Of a stretch of 64,000 nt of DNA, positions 1-11,519 are shown in pieces. Below the pieces are notes generated by a model, which saw nothing but the letters and a program-made list of their open reading frames with translations, was not told where the DNA came from and did not search any database. The translations under genes were made by a program, and so were the position numbers. Every line of letters begins with the position of its first letter. The stretch's first letter is position 1. This DNA comes from Arenicola marina. Lineage: Eukaryota; Annelida; Polychaeta; Arenicolidae. The stretch spans positions 27,264,352-27,328,351 of the forward strand of contig OZ025257.1 in NCBI GenBank assembly GCA_964019135.1, read 5' to 3'.

Positions 1-115
1 TCCCGGGGACAGTTGTCTTGGGGGGAGTTGTCCGGTGGGGGGGGCTGTCCGGGAGGAACTGACCGAGGGGGAATTGTCTGGGGGGGGGGGGGGGCTGTCC
101 TGCTCCCCTTTGATA
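1..115. repeat. G-rich low-complexity tract
   Basis: Imperfect repeats built on a gggg-aattgtctgggg theme with runs of 8 to 14 G. A similar tract in the opposite orientation lies at about 55255-55365. It probably sits in an intron of the transglutaminase gene. No coding potential is seen. Confidence 0.6.
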
Positions 116-320
116 CATGTTTGCAAGTTAAAGAACACGAGTGACACACGCATTGCGATACTAAAAATGAATTACGATGCCTGTTGAAGAACAATTGTGA
201 CACGTTGATACATTCGCGAAATCGGGACATGCCGATAGCATTTTGAGGAGTACACAATAGTTCAACAGGAAGACCAGCCACGTAGTACACGATAACGACA
301 ACAGGTCCGGGAACACCCAC

Positions 321-539
321 CCACGTCGAGGATGACACGAAGGTTATCGGTTTCCTTGCTGTAGCTCCTGTCGAGTTTGATGGCGACCTGGAACTCCTGT
401 CCTCTGCGCACCACCAGCTGTTGCTCGCCGTCGTTCCGGGCTTTCGTCATCTCGTAGATGTCGGTGTCATGGTCCAAGGTGTTGTCCTCTATCTTAAGGT
501 CCACGCCCTTCACCTTCAGCGGTTTTACTGTCACCTCTT
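321..539 (-). CDS. Transglutaminase, second coding exon (N-terminal domain)
   Basis: This exon encodes the start of the transglutaminase N-terminal beta-sandwich domain of a calcium-dependent protein cross-linking enzyme. Visible family signatures are KPLKVKGVDLKIEDN, then HDTDIYEM, then QQLVVRRGQEFQVAIKLDRS, matching the VDL..HHT..Y..LVVRRGQ.F pattern of animal transglutaminases. The acceptor AG is at 541-540 and the exon opens with two bases that complete the codon left by the upstream exon, so the frames agree. The exon probably ends at 321 before gtgggt; 325 is an alternative donor. The catalytic core (Cys-His-Asp) and calcium sites lie beyond the left edge, so activity cannot be judged. 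Confidence in the family is high; the exact paralogue cannot be told. Confidence 0.85.
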
Positions 540-729
540 CTGCTCAAAACGTATGGCGTAGAATATAGAACTTATTACAAACGAAAGACTTAAAATATAT
601 TATTATAGATGAAATACATCTGATCGCTTTAGTTTAAATAAGAGCATGTGGTTAAAAGGTAATTTCCGCGCAAGGATTAGACAATCACTGTACAAAGGAA
701 ATGTGGCAAGGACTTCGTGTTTTGTTTAC

Positions 730-907
730 CTCTCGGCGTTTCCTCGGCCACGGGTTGTTCGGGTTCCGAGCCTGTCGGGGCTACGTCATACAGGTTGTAG
801 AACCACCCGCGGGGCAGCAGTTCCCTGCGCCACCAGGCATCAGTGCCCTCGAATGTCGAGTAGTAGCTGCGCCCAGGAGTTCGACGGTACCGGCCGTACA
901 TAGGCAT
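730..907 (-). CDS. Transglutaminase, first coding exon
   Basis: An ATG at 907 opens a 59-codon exon plus one base that ends at a gag|gtaaac donor (730/729). The protein starts MPMYGRYRRTPGRSYYSTFE and continues to the motif WWRRELLPRGWF. A short basic, tyrosine-rich leader with a conserved W.RELLP stretch is typical of invertebrate transglutaminases just before the N-terminal domain. Phase 1 at the donor matches the two-base start of the next exon at 539, across a 190-base intron. The join reads ...EETPR-EEVTVKPLKV. No signal peptide is seen, as expected for a cytosolic or unconventionally released enzyme. A further untranslated exon to the right cannot be excluded. Confidence 0.75.
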
Positions 908-2396
908 CGTGAGCTACGCTAAAAAGTACAGGACAAGATACTTTAGCAAGTCAGCCGGAGGTGAATATGGCGTGTCAAAGCCAGCATCGCGGCAGCGTTG
1001 CGCTGTTCGCGGGTAGAAATTGCTCCTACGTAGAGGTCTAAACCATAGCTTTTTTCTGCGCTTTTAGGATGATGATGCCGGACGGATGCGATGTTATGTC
1101 TGAGAATGCGTTTGTTGCAGCGAAAATAACTAATAAAAAAAGAACTAATACATGTTTTATGGTTGCCATGGGTTCTCTTTGTTATACGATTGTGACGTCA
1201 CAGAGACGATCGCGCAACAACGGCTATCGTAAAAAAACTTGAATGGTGACAGATCCGGTACGCATTCTAGCTATATATTGATTGGCGGGTAAGTGGGGGA
1301 GATGGTTGAGGGGGGTGGGGGGGGGGGGTACTTGTTTAATGCGTTTAAGGTAACACGGCAACATTAATCATTCTGGCAATCATTACCATAGGTATAACCA
1401 AAGGTTCGAGTTTGTCTTCATCTACACTACAGCACATATGACACACCCGTTAGCGCAAGCAGTCGTAAAAAGGAAACCGAGCGAATCAGCATGTGACGCA
1501 ATCGACCCCATTACACATTCTGGCATATACTTTGTGTCTAAATACATGACTAAATGACCAAATAGTGAAACAAACAATATATACAACGAAATAAAAATAA
1601 ATAGTACGCCTTATTGTATAACTCCTCATGTGGCATAAACATAAACTTACCCGTGTTTGAGACAATTTTCTTCTCTTTATTCTAAAAGTAATACACTCCC
1701 AAGTGGGGTGGAGGGGGAGGGGGTGGAGGGGGGAGGGGTCCAAAGAAATACAATCGTTGTCATTTCTATCGTCGATAGTATCGACCCATAGGTCTGAAAC
1801 GGATTGTAAGCCAGCCCATGGTAGATCTGGAAGACATTTTCAAACACCGACCATAAAAAACGAATTAACTCCAATGGCAAACCCAGCTATGTCGAGACCT
1901 GCCACGGACAAACCTATTTTTGTTATTAGGCAAACAAATAAACCAGTGCTTAGCCAATACTGTCAATACTAGTTCGAGTGTAGGTTGTCTGTGATCTTGG
2001 CAGCACGCGTATAATGTTTGTGGAAGTGTGATTAAGTTTATGCAAACTGTTACGATTAGGTTGACATTCTCCGTCCACTTGGATGATGTATTGACAAAAC
2101 TGCACCATTTGCACTGCGGAATCACTAAGCAACGTACACTTGTCACCTAGCAACGAACATTGCTGATACATCAAAATGTTAGTCACGTCCGACTGGCTAG
2201 AGGTCTCTGGCACTAGTTCCAGTATCTATAGACTGTAGCTTGTTCAATGGCCCATTGCTTTTTAAAGTACATGTGGTCGAACATGTTGAGGTTTGGTGCG
2301 CACAGTAGTGGAACGCGGATCACAGTAAGCGGGTCGGTGTTACCCCATGGAGAACAAAATGATATGGTTGACCGGCGCTACACTATCGTCATACGA
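908..2396. other. Intergenic, upstream of transglutaminase
   Basis: About 1.5 kb with no supported gene. It includes a poly-G tract near 1308-1330, a G-rich tract near 1697-1740 and a tgtgacgtcaca palindrome near 1192-1203. The promoter of the leftward transglutaminase gene should lie in the first few hundred bases, but no clear TATA box or other core element is recognised. Confidence 0.5.
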
Positions 2397-2470
2397 GTCG
2401 CCGTAGCTTAGTAGGTTAGAGCTGCCAGCGTACGGAGCCGGCGGTCCTGGGTTCGATTCCCGGTGGCGAC
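2397..2470 (+). tRNA. tRNA-Arg(ACG)-like sequence, probably a SINE head
   Basis: These 74 bases fold as a cloverleaf. The acceptor strands GTCGCCG and TGGCGAC pair. The D arm is GCTT/GAGC. An anticodon arm CCAGC/GCCGG with one A-C mismatch closes a 7-base loop GTACGGA (U33, anticodon ACG). The variable loop has five bases, and the T arm CTGGG/CCCGG closes the loop TTCGATT. A-box (TAGCTTAGTAGG) and B-box (GGTTCGATTCC) promoter elements are present, and TTTT follows about 8 bases downstream. The mismatch and an extra base before the anticodon stem suggest a tRNA-derived SINE head rather than a working tRNA; a SINE body may extend to about 2590. Confidence 0.5.
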
Positions 2471-3514
2471 ATCACGATTTTCACACCTTCTCTCATCTAA
2501 ATTAACGTCAAATTTCACTATTCCAAAGCCCATTTGGCTTAGTCTCAGGTGCCAGAGCGTTTCTCGATGATCTATATAAATATATAACATGTATTATATA
2601 CGACTTTTCTCAGCTGCGATGCACGATTTGCATATATATATGGCATTGGTTCGAGTGCGAGATGGGTTTATATCAGCACAAGCTAGTTCCCTGTCCGAAC
2701 CTTTGGGAGATTGACATCTGCATTTTCTCACATAAACCTTAGTCAAATTTCACCCTGGGAGGTGACAATCGAATTTTTGCGAACAAATGCCCAGTCGCAG
2801 AGTGCGAGATCGGTTAATTTATCTTGGACCTGGTGTCACAATAGACCGCAGCCAAGTGAGTGCGAGAAACAGGAATGATCCGAATGGGCCTCCTACAGTT
2901 GCAATATGCCCCGAGTACATATATTCCTCCAATGAGGTTGCTATTCCTCGCAAGGCGCGGTGTGTTAATCCTCCAAGGCAAGTATGGCAGGGGATTCCGT
3001 TTGCGTGACTGACACGAGGAAATGGGCCAAAGATTGTCTAGGGGGCTGGGGAACGGGGGGGGGGGGGTGCCTGCCGAGGTCCGCTGTCGTGACACTGCTG
3101 GGGAAGTGGGTATTTTGTGTGCCTTAGTGCCCCTGTTTGTCGCGGTCCCTGGTCTAGTGAATAGACAGACCTGGTAGCCTATGATTGTGATTAGTATACA
3201 TGTATGTATGACGTTCTTGGGCTATAGTGCAGAATGGCAGGAATAAAATATCAAATACCGGCATGAATTTTCCCCTGAGAATATGAATACGTTTTCCTTC
3301 ACCATTCACGACCTTATAACCCGGTGTAGGACGGATTGACGGAGATGCACTGTCATTGGATGGGGCCGAGGGGGGTCAGGGAACAGGAAAGGGTCCAATA
3401 TGGGTAAAGATTTGTTAGAACGGTACAAATAAATCTTTGCCCATACGCACCCCACCCCTCACCACGAAATAAAAAAGACTTCTTCCCAACTAACCCGGGT
3501 TCCTAAACGTAAAT
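2471..3514. other. Intergenic, no gene seen
   Basis: Probable SINE body to about 2590, then unique-looking sequence with a G-rich tract near 3050-3070. No open frame resembles a protein family. Confidence 0.4.
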
Positions 3515-3965
3515 CCGTCACAACACTTCAGATAGATGGAAACACATGTCACAATACTTCAGGTAGATGTATACACATGTCACAATACTTCAGGTAGATG
3601 TAAACACATCACCATACTTCAGGTAGATGTAAACACATGTCACAATACTTGAGATGGATTTAAACACATGTCACAATACTCCAGGTAGATGTAAACACAT
3701 CACCATACGTCAGATAGATGTAAACACATGCCACAATACTTCAGATAGATATAAACACATGTCACAATACTTCAGATATATATATAAACACATATCACAA
3801 TACTTGAGATAAATGTAAACACACGTCACAATACTTGAGATAGATATAAACACATGCCACAATACTTCAGATAGAAGTAAACAAGTCACAGGGGTATCAT
3901 ATCCGTGAGATGGATGTGAACGAATGTTGCACGGGTATAATGTACGTTAGCTGGATGTAAACACC
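3515..3965 (+). repeat. 31-bp minisatellite, about 14 diverged copies
   Basis: The tandem unit is close to atgtcacaatacttcaggta-gatgtaaacac (31 bases). Copies differ by a few bases, and short variants lack the gtcaca segment. Copies at the right end are the most diverged. No open frame runs through it. Confidence 0.85.
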
Positions 3966-4100
3966 TGTCACATTAAGAATGATGATTGGGATGGGTATCA
4001 AACCATGCATACAAACTATCTGGACACGCTGGATCCACCACTGCAGCTCCAGATGATAAACACTATATACTCACCTCATAGGACCAATCTATAACAGTCA

Positions 4101-4216
4101 TAGTCTTAGCCTGAACGTTCAGACGTTACAGTCTTGACACTTGTTCTTGTGACTGTTACAGTCAGCATCAGACTGTCAAACTGTAACGTCTGAACATTCA
4201 GGCTATCATAGTCTAT
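4101..4216. repeat. Hairpin repeat (about 40-bp arms)
   Basis: The arm 4101-4139 (…gcctgaacgttcagacgtta…) is the near-perfect reverse complement of 4173-4216, with a spacer of about 33 bases. It looks like a small foldback MITE or its terminal inverted repeats. No clear target duplication is seen. Confidence 0.7.
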
Positions 4217-5560
4217 GTACCTAGATGTCAGACATCTGTCAGGTAAAGTAAACCTGGTACCAACGTGCACTCTTTTAGATTATCCTCATGTATACCAGTC
4301 CTACTCAACGTGGTTTCAGATAGCACTTGTGTAATTACATTTGATCTTTCTTTTCGGGCAGCAGTATCCCAAGTCCAATCTGCAGCGTCGGTTGTGTTTC
4401 CGACTATAGCACTATAGCTATACCTGGGCCACTTTGCTATGGGCTACTGTCGCGCTGTGTACATGAGACAACACTCCCCACTCGCTCGCCGCAGTCACAA
4501 CACACAGGACGCGCGCGCTCGTGGCGCTTGGTTACCAGGTCACGTGACTCAACAGATCGATAACCAGGGATCCTGTCAGCCATGCCTGTGATATAACATC
4601 TCCGGTGGTAGAACCTGTGTCGTGTCAATGTCTCGAAGGCGTAGTGGTCACCGGGCGGCGCTTGGTGGGCCAGGAGGGGGCGGGAGGGGGTGGGGGAGGG
4701 GGGGGGGAGTGCACGGTTGCGCGATTCATGGTAGAATGGGCGCAGACAGATCGAGGGAGTTCGTTCCTCACATAGCGTAAGCGGAACGCCCTCTGGCGGG
4801 AGACCGTGGGCGTCTGTCTGAGGAAGGAGACCATGGAGAATGAAGTGTGGTGGGGGTGGGGGCAAGGGGTATTTGCGTTCCTCGGGATTGAGCTTTTCAT
4901 TTCACCGTGAACTGGGAATGAGGAAAATAATTCTTCGTGAACTGGGAATGGGGTATAAGCCGACCGCCGTGATTTGGGAAAATGTCAATTTAGTATCGTG
5001 TATCGGTCCTTCCATTGCATGCAGAGAGTTCTGCTTTTAATTCATCGTGACCTGGGAATAAAAATAATTATTCTTCGTGACCCCCCTCCCCCCCCCCCCC
5101 CCCCCCACCCCTCCTTTGAAGGCCGAAATGTGAAGGTGGGGCTCCTATCCTTGCATGCCACCTTTCTCGGCGTCTTTCAAAGATCCTCGCGCGGTAATAT
5201 CAAGGATATATATATCATCGTTAATATTCATACCCCTTGCCGTTAAACATATTGAATGCCTTACCCTGTACCTCGGTCTCAGTATCGCCTACAGGCCACC
5301 AGGTCATGGTCAGGCATGGTCTGTCCTTAGGACCACGCTGACCATCCTGGCACCCCAGATCGCCACTAATCTCTCTAATTCTCGGGTGACTTATACCAAG
5401 ACTTTTCTATCGGATTGGGTCGGGGTGGGGCTATTGAATATATATAGAGTATGTTGGCAGCCTATAGTTGTAGGTCTTATAGTCAATGCGAGACGCAACG
5501 CAACTAATGGGACATCGAGGTGCGGACTATTTGGTTGAAGGCCCGGGGGAGGGGGGGGGG
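4217..5560. other. Intergenic with homopolymer tracts
   Basis: G-rich tract at about 4670-4710 and a C run at about 5082-5108. The sequence gcggaacgccctctggcggg at about 4770 recurs near 31494, so part of this belongs to a dispersed repeat. A 127-codon open frame at 5155-5538 shows no domain and crosses repeat-like sequence. Confidence 0.45.
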
Positions 5561-5564
5561 GTAC

Positions 5565-5890
5565 TTAATACATTGCTGTAGGCGGGGGGGTTCCGCGGTA
5601 AAAAGTACCATTTTCACCGCCCAAATCCGCTTGGTAGAGGCGTTTTACGGCCAAAATCAGAAGTGATATTTGTTCTCTATAAACGCACATTTTTAGAGCC
5701 CCCCCCCCCCCTCCCCACGTGGAAAGTATTTGTTTCATTATAAATGTCCGCACTATAGGGGTATCTTTTTCATCACAAATGTCCGCTCCCTCAGGCATCA
5801 AGGGGCACCCGCGGAACCCCAGCACCAGATTCGTATAACAGTGCCCCTCCCCGATGTTTAAGGCATCTAGATCGCGTCCGTGTGACAAAA
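5565..5890 (-). repeat. Dispersed repeat, copy 1
   Basis: The reverse complement of about 5690-5850 aligns with about 59945-60090 on the plus strand. Both include a stretch reading tgcctgag-gag.g-acatttgtga. The two copies are clearly diverged. Neither has recognised termini, so the class is unknown. Confidence 0.6.
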
Positions 5891-6214
5891 CGAAATGTCC
5901 ATAGATATCGAGGCTCAGTGGGACAAATTTATTAAAGCAATATATTGTGTAATTTTTTGTATTACTAACCTCTTCCCCATGTCAAATAAGTATATTCTGT
6001 CTTGAATTTTAATCCTGAAAGCCTGTGGGCTATCCGGAGAAAAGCAATTTGGTCACAGGAGCACAAGTTGGTGGCCGGCTTTATATCCCTGCACCTGTTC
6101 GCTGTTTGGTATTTTGTGTGTGATCTCGACCGTGGCTCGCTATCACGTCCGCGCGCGATATAAATAAACCGCGCAGTTTTATGTTGAAATAGTTGTTATA
6201 CTGACTCTCAAAGA

Positions 6215-6291
6215 TATAAAACATCTATGCATCATAATTTTGAGATACTTTTAGTCTTGATTCTAAAATGTATAAATCTAAGATGGCGCAT
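6215..6291 (+). repeat. Dispersed 78-bp repeat, copy 1
   Basis: Nearly identical to 36408-36486 and 44963-45042 (tataaaacat.tatgcatcat ... aagatggcgcatg). The last two are copies by segmental duplication; this one is independent, about 30 kb away. Confidence 0.8.
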
Positions 6292-8962
6292 GAGAAAAGT
6301 GCGCACGATTATATAAGTGCCGTTGTTATGTCTAAGTGCTCGGTATCACGCACACGAGAGGATAATTTACTTATATCGATGTGCTGCGAAAGACGCAAGA
6401 GTACATAGAGAGGTGCTTAGCAAGAGCGTTTCCAGAAACTCACGGATGATTCTTGCTCCAGAAAATAACAAACGACGCGTGAAAGGGTCATAAAATATAT
6501 CAACACAGAAACAAAATTCGTCTAACACAATTTATTTATTTATTTATTTATGATATAAATACCGCACAAAGATTTAGAAATGTTCGCTAGATGCGGACTA
6601 TTTACACTTGTGTCCATAGGTTTAACGTACAAGTCGGTTCAGTCTCTATACCTCTACCGCACGTACAAGACCAGAAACACATGTCAGAACAGGACAACAA
6701 GGGACAAAACTGTAACACAAAGTTAAACTTGAAGTACATGGCGAAACTCCTTCCCAAACACTCCCGTCGTTAACCCGAGAAAGAGAATAAACTTTATCAT
6801 AAACCTTTTACTTTGCGACATAATATTTAACACCCATATAGCATACGGGTCTGTTTATGCTGCTTCTAATCCAATTAAATAATAAAACAATTCCGTCTGC
6901 AGGATAACACATTTCGGACTCCAAGCGTTGCATTATGTTTCATTTAATAAGGCAAAATACCCATTATGTCTCCCTGTTCATTAAAAAATATCCTCAGGGT
7001 ACATGCGACAAGCTACTGGTCGTCCCATTCAATTGGTTTGATTGAGCCTATTTGTGGCAATACACATAAAGACCTTCACCAGAGAACGGTAGAAAATAAG
7101 TTTACAATACCCTTTCGTTATTGGTGACAGATGACAAGCGGAACGTCCTGAATTCGGTATACACCGGACAGCATTACGGCCACTAACTGTTGATCTAACC
7201 GCGAACTTACGGTCAATGTTGAACATCATGTTAAGCTACCAACAGTAAGGATTCCACAGATACGGTTGTAAGCATAATATGTAACGCCAATGAAAATGTT
7301 TGACAATAATAAATAACCAACAACACATCTACGTGAAACGGTGAGAGAAAACCTCTTGCAACACGTACACAAATCGAACCAACGTTTTCTTTAAAGAAAT
7401 AAAAATGTAGTTGTCAATGTATATTATTTGGGTTTGTCCATTTCCACGGCATTTGCTACAATGTCCTCGTGTCATCCCAAATCGAGACCGATCTTCACGT
7501 GAACCACGTGACTGCCCAAGTCATGTGACCTTCTCGTACTGATCACGTGACGCCATCCCAATATGCCCCTAAATCTGCGATGAGGCTTCAATACACGTTG
7601 CAACGAGATATGCCTGAACCTATGCTTGCTATGTACCCTCTGGGATTGGCTGCCTCCTCAAAGGGCTAATATTGTGACCTCCCTTGCATGCAAAACGACT
7701 ACGAGTATGGCACCTAAACATCTATAAACACATCTACAAGTTCTAAACGAAAAGTAAACCTTGCATTTTGATTGCATAAAGTCTAAAATGCGGAACACCG
7801 TGAAATGAACAATAAAACAGTGTATTGACAGATCCCGCTGATGTTAAGTCCCGACGTGGTCCTCACAGTACCCATGATATGTCTTTAATGTCGGATGTGG
7901 CGAAGTAACTTTTAAGTCCCCCTCTGGGACGCACAAACAACCTTTAGAAAACATTACACCTAGGACGTAGTAACAGGAGAAGAGAGAGGGCAAAGGTTGG
8001 GGGGGGGGGTTAATGATGAACGGACTCTTCGCACAAAGAGCTCGGTGGATATTCTAACTTGTACACGACGCACTCTTTGCGAGAGCTGAACCACTGGCGG
8101 CAGGTAGTCTATAGTGTACCCTGAACCAAATAAGAATGAACTGTTACGCCGTACCGCTCGTATCATACAAGGCCTGTACCACATGCTTCTCGCAAGACAA
8201 CATGAACGAGGTAGCGCTGAGTAGTAGTGTCGCCCGCAGCGTGTACGTACCGCCATGTTCACAGGTGTCAGAACAGGTATTCATCCACGTGAAGGAAGAT
8301 TTTCGATAAAACGTATAAAATTTAAGATACACTTATTTACCGGTATATAAAAGTATATATAGTATCTCGACAAAATTGGAAGATATTCCCAAGACAAGAT
8401 GGCGGATATTTGCTAAGTCATCTCTTGTCGCAAGTTACATTCCAAGAGCCGACGACCATAGACCCGTCAGCGACTCTCTACATCTCAAAGTCTAGTGACA
8501 TTCTCAAAGGGACAAAACCCAGCGAATTATAGCAAAAGAATCAATTTAATATCTGTATTTCACACAGCGCTAGAAGTATTGGCCCCCTGCAACCTAAACG
8601 CTAAGACTCACGTCGATGATTTAATAGAGGTATATTGTCCAGTTCATTGTGCAATCAATGATAAACCAAGTCGCGTAGTCCAAAACGCTCTAACGTGCGT
8701 TTAACAGTTCAACATGCGAGCAAAAATATCAGATTTCAGTCACTTCGTTCGATGCCAGTGTGTAAGCATCCTGGAGTGGAGTGGTCGTTGGTGCCACAGC
8801 GTAAGCCTTGCAGGGTGCGTGGACCTGATTAAATGTCTCCATGTGAACAAGGGGTGCCTGAGCTGGGCCAAGTCACCATGGTTTGCAGTCACATATTGCA
8901 ATGAGTAAATCGACTACTGGTATGTAAGAGTGCGTGTCGGCGTGGTTCAGATGTAACCACGG
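6292..8962. other. Intergenic, 2.7 kb, no gene seen
   Basis: AT-rich sequence with a (ttta)n run near 6530-6552, the E-box cluster at 7496-7549 and a G run near 8000. Short open frames of 60-100 codons lack domains and conserved motifs. This is the region 3' of the zinc-finger gene. Confidence 0.5.
7496..7549. promoter_or_regulatory. E-box cluster (three CACGTG, one CATGTG)
   Basis: CACGTG occurs at 7496-7501, 7505-7510 and 7544-7549, with CATGTG at 7522-7527. Two sites read cacgtgac, resembling the gtcacgtgac core bound by MiT/TFE and USF factors in animals. No gene start is recognised next to it, so a regulatory role is only inferred. Confidence 0.35.
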
Positions 8963-11457
8963 TTACCGCGCGGAGGCGTTCGCTGGAAGCAAGGTCACCG
9001 GTGGTGGGGCGCCAGAGGGGAGCCCCGCGGGGTCCGAGTCAGCGGCCTGAGCCGTCGGAGGTTCGACCCCCTGGGTGGTGGACCCTTGGTTACCCTTGGT
9101 GATGACGATCGTGTAGGTGGCGCCGCTGGCGACTGCGGCGGCGGGGATGAGGTTAGGCGGCGCCATGCCGACCGCGGCCAGGCCGCCCGGTGACTGACCC
9201 GTCGCGCACGGGGGACTCGACCCCTTGTTGTTGTTACTGCTGCTGACGTAGCCGTCGTCGTCCAGCGCGGGCTGACCGACCAGGCGCAACATGCAGGAAT
9301 GGCACTCCTGGTCCACCGGAAGTGACGTCACGGCGGCCGGCCCCCAGGCGGCGCCCCGCTCGCCCCCCTCGCTGAGGAAGCGCTGGAGCATGGAGTGCGA
9401 GCAGGTCGGCGGCCGATGGCTGGCCTGCGTCAGAGCGTGGCTCACCCAGGAGGCGCTGCCGAAGCTGCGCGGGTCCGCTCCGCACAACATGGCGCCGTTC
9501 TCCGTGGACAGTGGCGCCACGCAGTGGACCTCGGCCAAGTGGCGCACGAGGTGAGCGGCGGCCAGTTCGGTGCCGCACAGCTGGCAGGCCACCTGGCTCG
9601 CGCCGGCCACCAGCCGCTTACCGCCCAGGCCGCACTCTCCGCCGCTAGAGGGCTCCACCAACAGCAGCGATCCTTCCGCGGGCGCCGCGGACTCGCCTTC
9701 CGCCTGGGCCTCCACCTCTTTCTCCGCCAGGGGAGACGCGGAGGACGTGGCCTCCGACCTCCAGGAGCAGACGGAATCCGGGGCCGCTCCCCCTCCGCCC
9801 CGTCCCTCGCCGGCGCTGCGGTCCTCCTCCTCCCCCCCGTCCTCCAGGCCCCCCATGCTGTCCCGCGTCGACTGCGACTCCTCGCCGGGGTCGAAGTTGA
9901 GGTCGTGTTCGCTGCCGCTGAGGGTAGAGGAGTCCGACTCGGTGAGGTTGCCGTCATCGAGCAGCATCTCCATCATCGACTCCCCCCGCATCAGGCTCTC
10001 CACGCAGTGCTCCTGCGCCAGGTGCTTCACCAGGATGTGGCGGCGCATGCGCAGCCCGCAGAACTGGCAGTTGGCCAAGTCCATTTCCAGCTGCTTCTTG
10101 CTCTTCTTGGTGTGGACGTTGCAGTGGAGGGAGTGGCGCTTGAAGCTCTTGCGGGGCACGGCGTGGCTGCAGCTGGGGCACGCCACCGTGTCCACCTTCT
10201 TCTCCTCGCAGATCACAGAGTCCGGGTGCATCCGCCGGAAGTGCTTGGTGAGGTAGCGCTTCTTCAGGAAGGTCCGGTGACAGCAGCTGCAGACGAAGCC
10301 GCCGCCGCCGACGGCGCCGCTGAAGCTGTCTGAGCTGCGCCGGACGCGGTCCCCGGGCAGGAAGCCCTGCTCGCCCTCGCTGCCGCCGGAGAGGTCCGCG
10401 CTGCCGGGCCCGCCGTCCGCGTGGTCCAGGAACAGACCCCGGCCGTCAGCGCCCGGGGGGCCGCGGCCAACCGAGCCGGCCTTACAGCCGTCCTCGCACG
10501 AGTCGTCCGTAGTCAGGCACTTCAGCAACAGGTTGAAGTTCTTGTACTTGGAGTCGTTGGGCTGGTAGAGCTCGGCGGCGTCCAGGTCGGGCGACTGCCT
10601 GCGCCCAAAGTTCTCCTTCTCCGTCTTCACCACAGGAGCATCGGAGCCGACGCTGGAGGGCGCCACCGGGCGCGTCCTGCCGCAGCCATCCGGGTCTTGA
10701 GGCTCCTGGGACGGACCACCCGCGAGCGGCAGCTTGCCGCTGGAGCCAGCGTGACGATCCTTGCCGTGGCTTGCTCGGCCGGGACTCCTCGCCCGCCCCT
10801 CCGGACTCGTGGACTTCTTGTGCGTCCGTCCGGAGTGGAAGGCTGCGTCCGGCCCGCCGCCGCCACCGCCACCATCTTTCTTCCCGGGACGGGTCGCTCC
10901 CACCTTGGCGGCCTCCGCGGGATGCAGCGACTTGACGTACTTGTTCCAGCTGAAGTCTCCGGAGCAGGGATAGTTGTGATCCAGACGGACCCTCTTGACC
11001 AGCTCCTGGCGCAGGTCCTCCTCAGAGCCCCACTCCAGCTTCACCGCGGTCTCCGGATAAACCACCGCCTTGACGCTTCTGGAGGTCTCCGGCATGGGAT
11101 CCAGCGCTTGCAGCTGCCTCTTCAGGATGCTTCCCCCGGCCCGCCCGGCCCCGCGGTCGCCATCGAGCGGGGAGGCGGGCGGACTCTCCCCGCAGACCTC
11201 CGCCGCCGGGTCGACCAGGCCAGTGCTCTGGTAGAGGGCCGAGCTGATGCTGAAGAGAGAGTTGGGGGAGAGGACGTCTCCCTTGGTGAAGGGCGCCGTT
11301 GGGAACGCGTCCCGCTCCGGGGACGTCGACTTGGCTAGATCCAGGAGCGCCTGGGCGCATTCGTTGTCGGCGAACACCGACATAGGGGGCAGGGTGGTGC
11401 TGGTGCTGGCGAAAGGCGTCGGGTGCGCTGCCATCAGGCGAACCACGGCTGTCCCGC
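8963..11457 (-). CDS. C2H2-type zinc-finger protein, main (last) exon
   Basis: Joined to the 13-base exon at 16707-16695, this gives an 835-residue protein, probably nuclear and DNA-binding. The acceptor ttgtcttacag|gcggg is at 11458; its frame agrees with the upstream exon (MADE-G|G-TAVVRLM). An internal ATG at 11434 is a possible alternative start. A conserved-looking N-terminal segment reads FADNECAQALLDLAKS. A long low-complexity middle follows. Then come four Cys2-His fingers: a classical CSCC..FRRMH finger (about residue 390), two atypical ones starting CPSCSHAVP (about 425) and CQFCGLRMRRH (about 468), and an isolated CQLCGTEL..HLAEVH near 625. Acidic and Ser/Gly-rich linkers fill the rest. 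The exon is extremely GC-rich compared with its intron. I do not recognise the family. Confidence 0.85.
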
Positions 11458-11519
11458 CTGTAAGACAAACAGCAATTATCAACATCCAACGTATTTTGGA
11501 AAGTCTTGCAGTGGCAGCG

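Noticed and set aside
9395-11338. Several 170-312-codon frames antisense or shifted within the zinc-finger exon
   Set aside because: Compositional shadows of a GC-rich exon; the minus-strand frame with C2H2 fingers is the real one.
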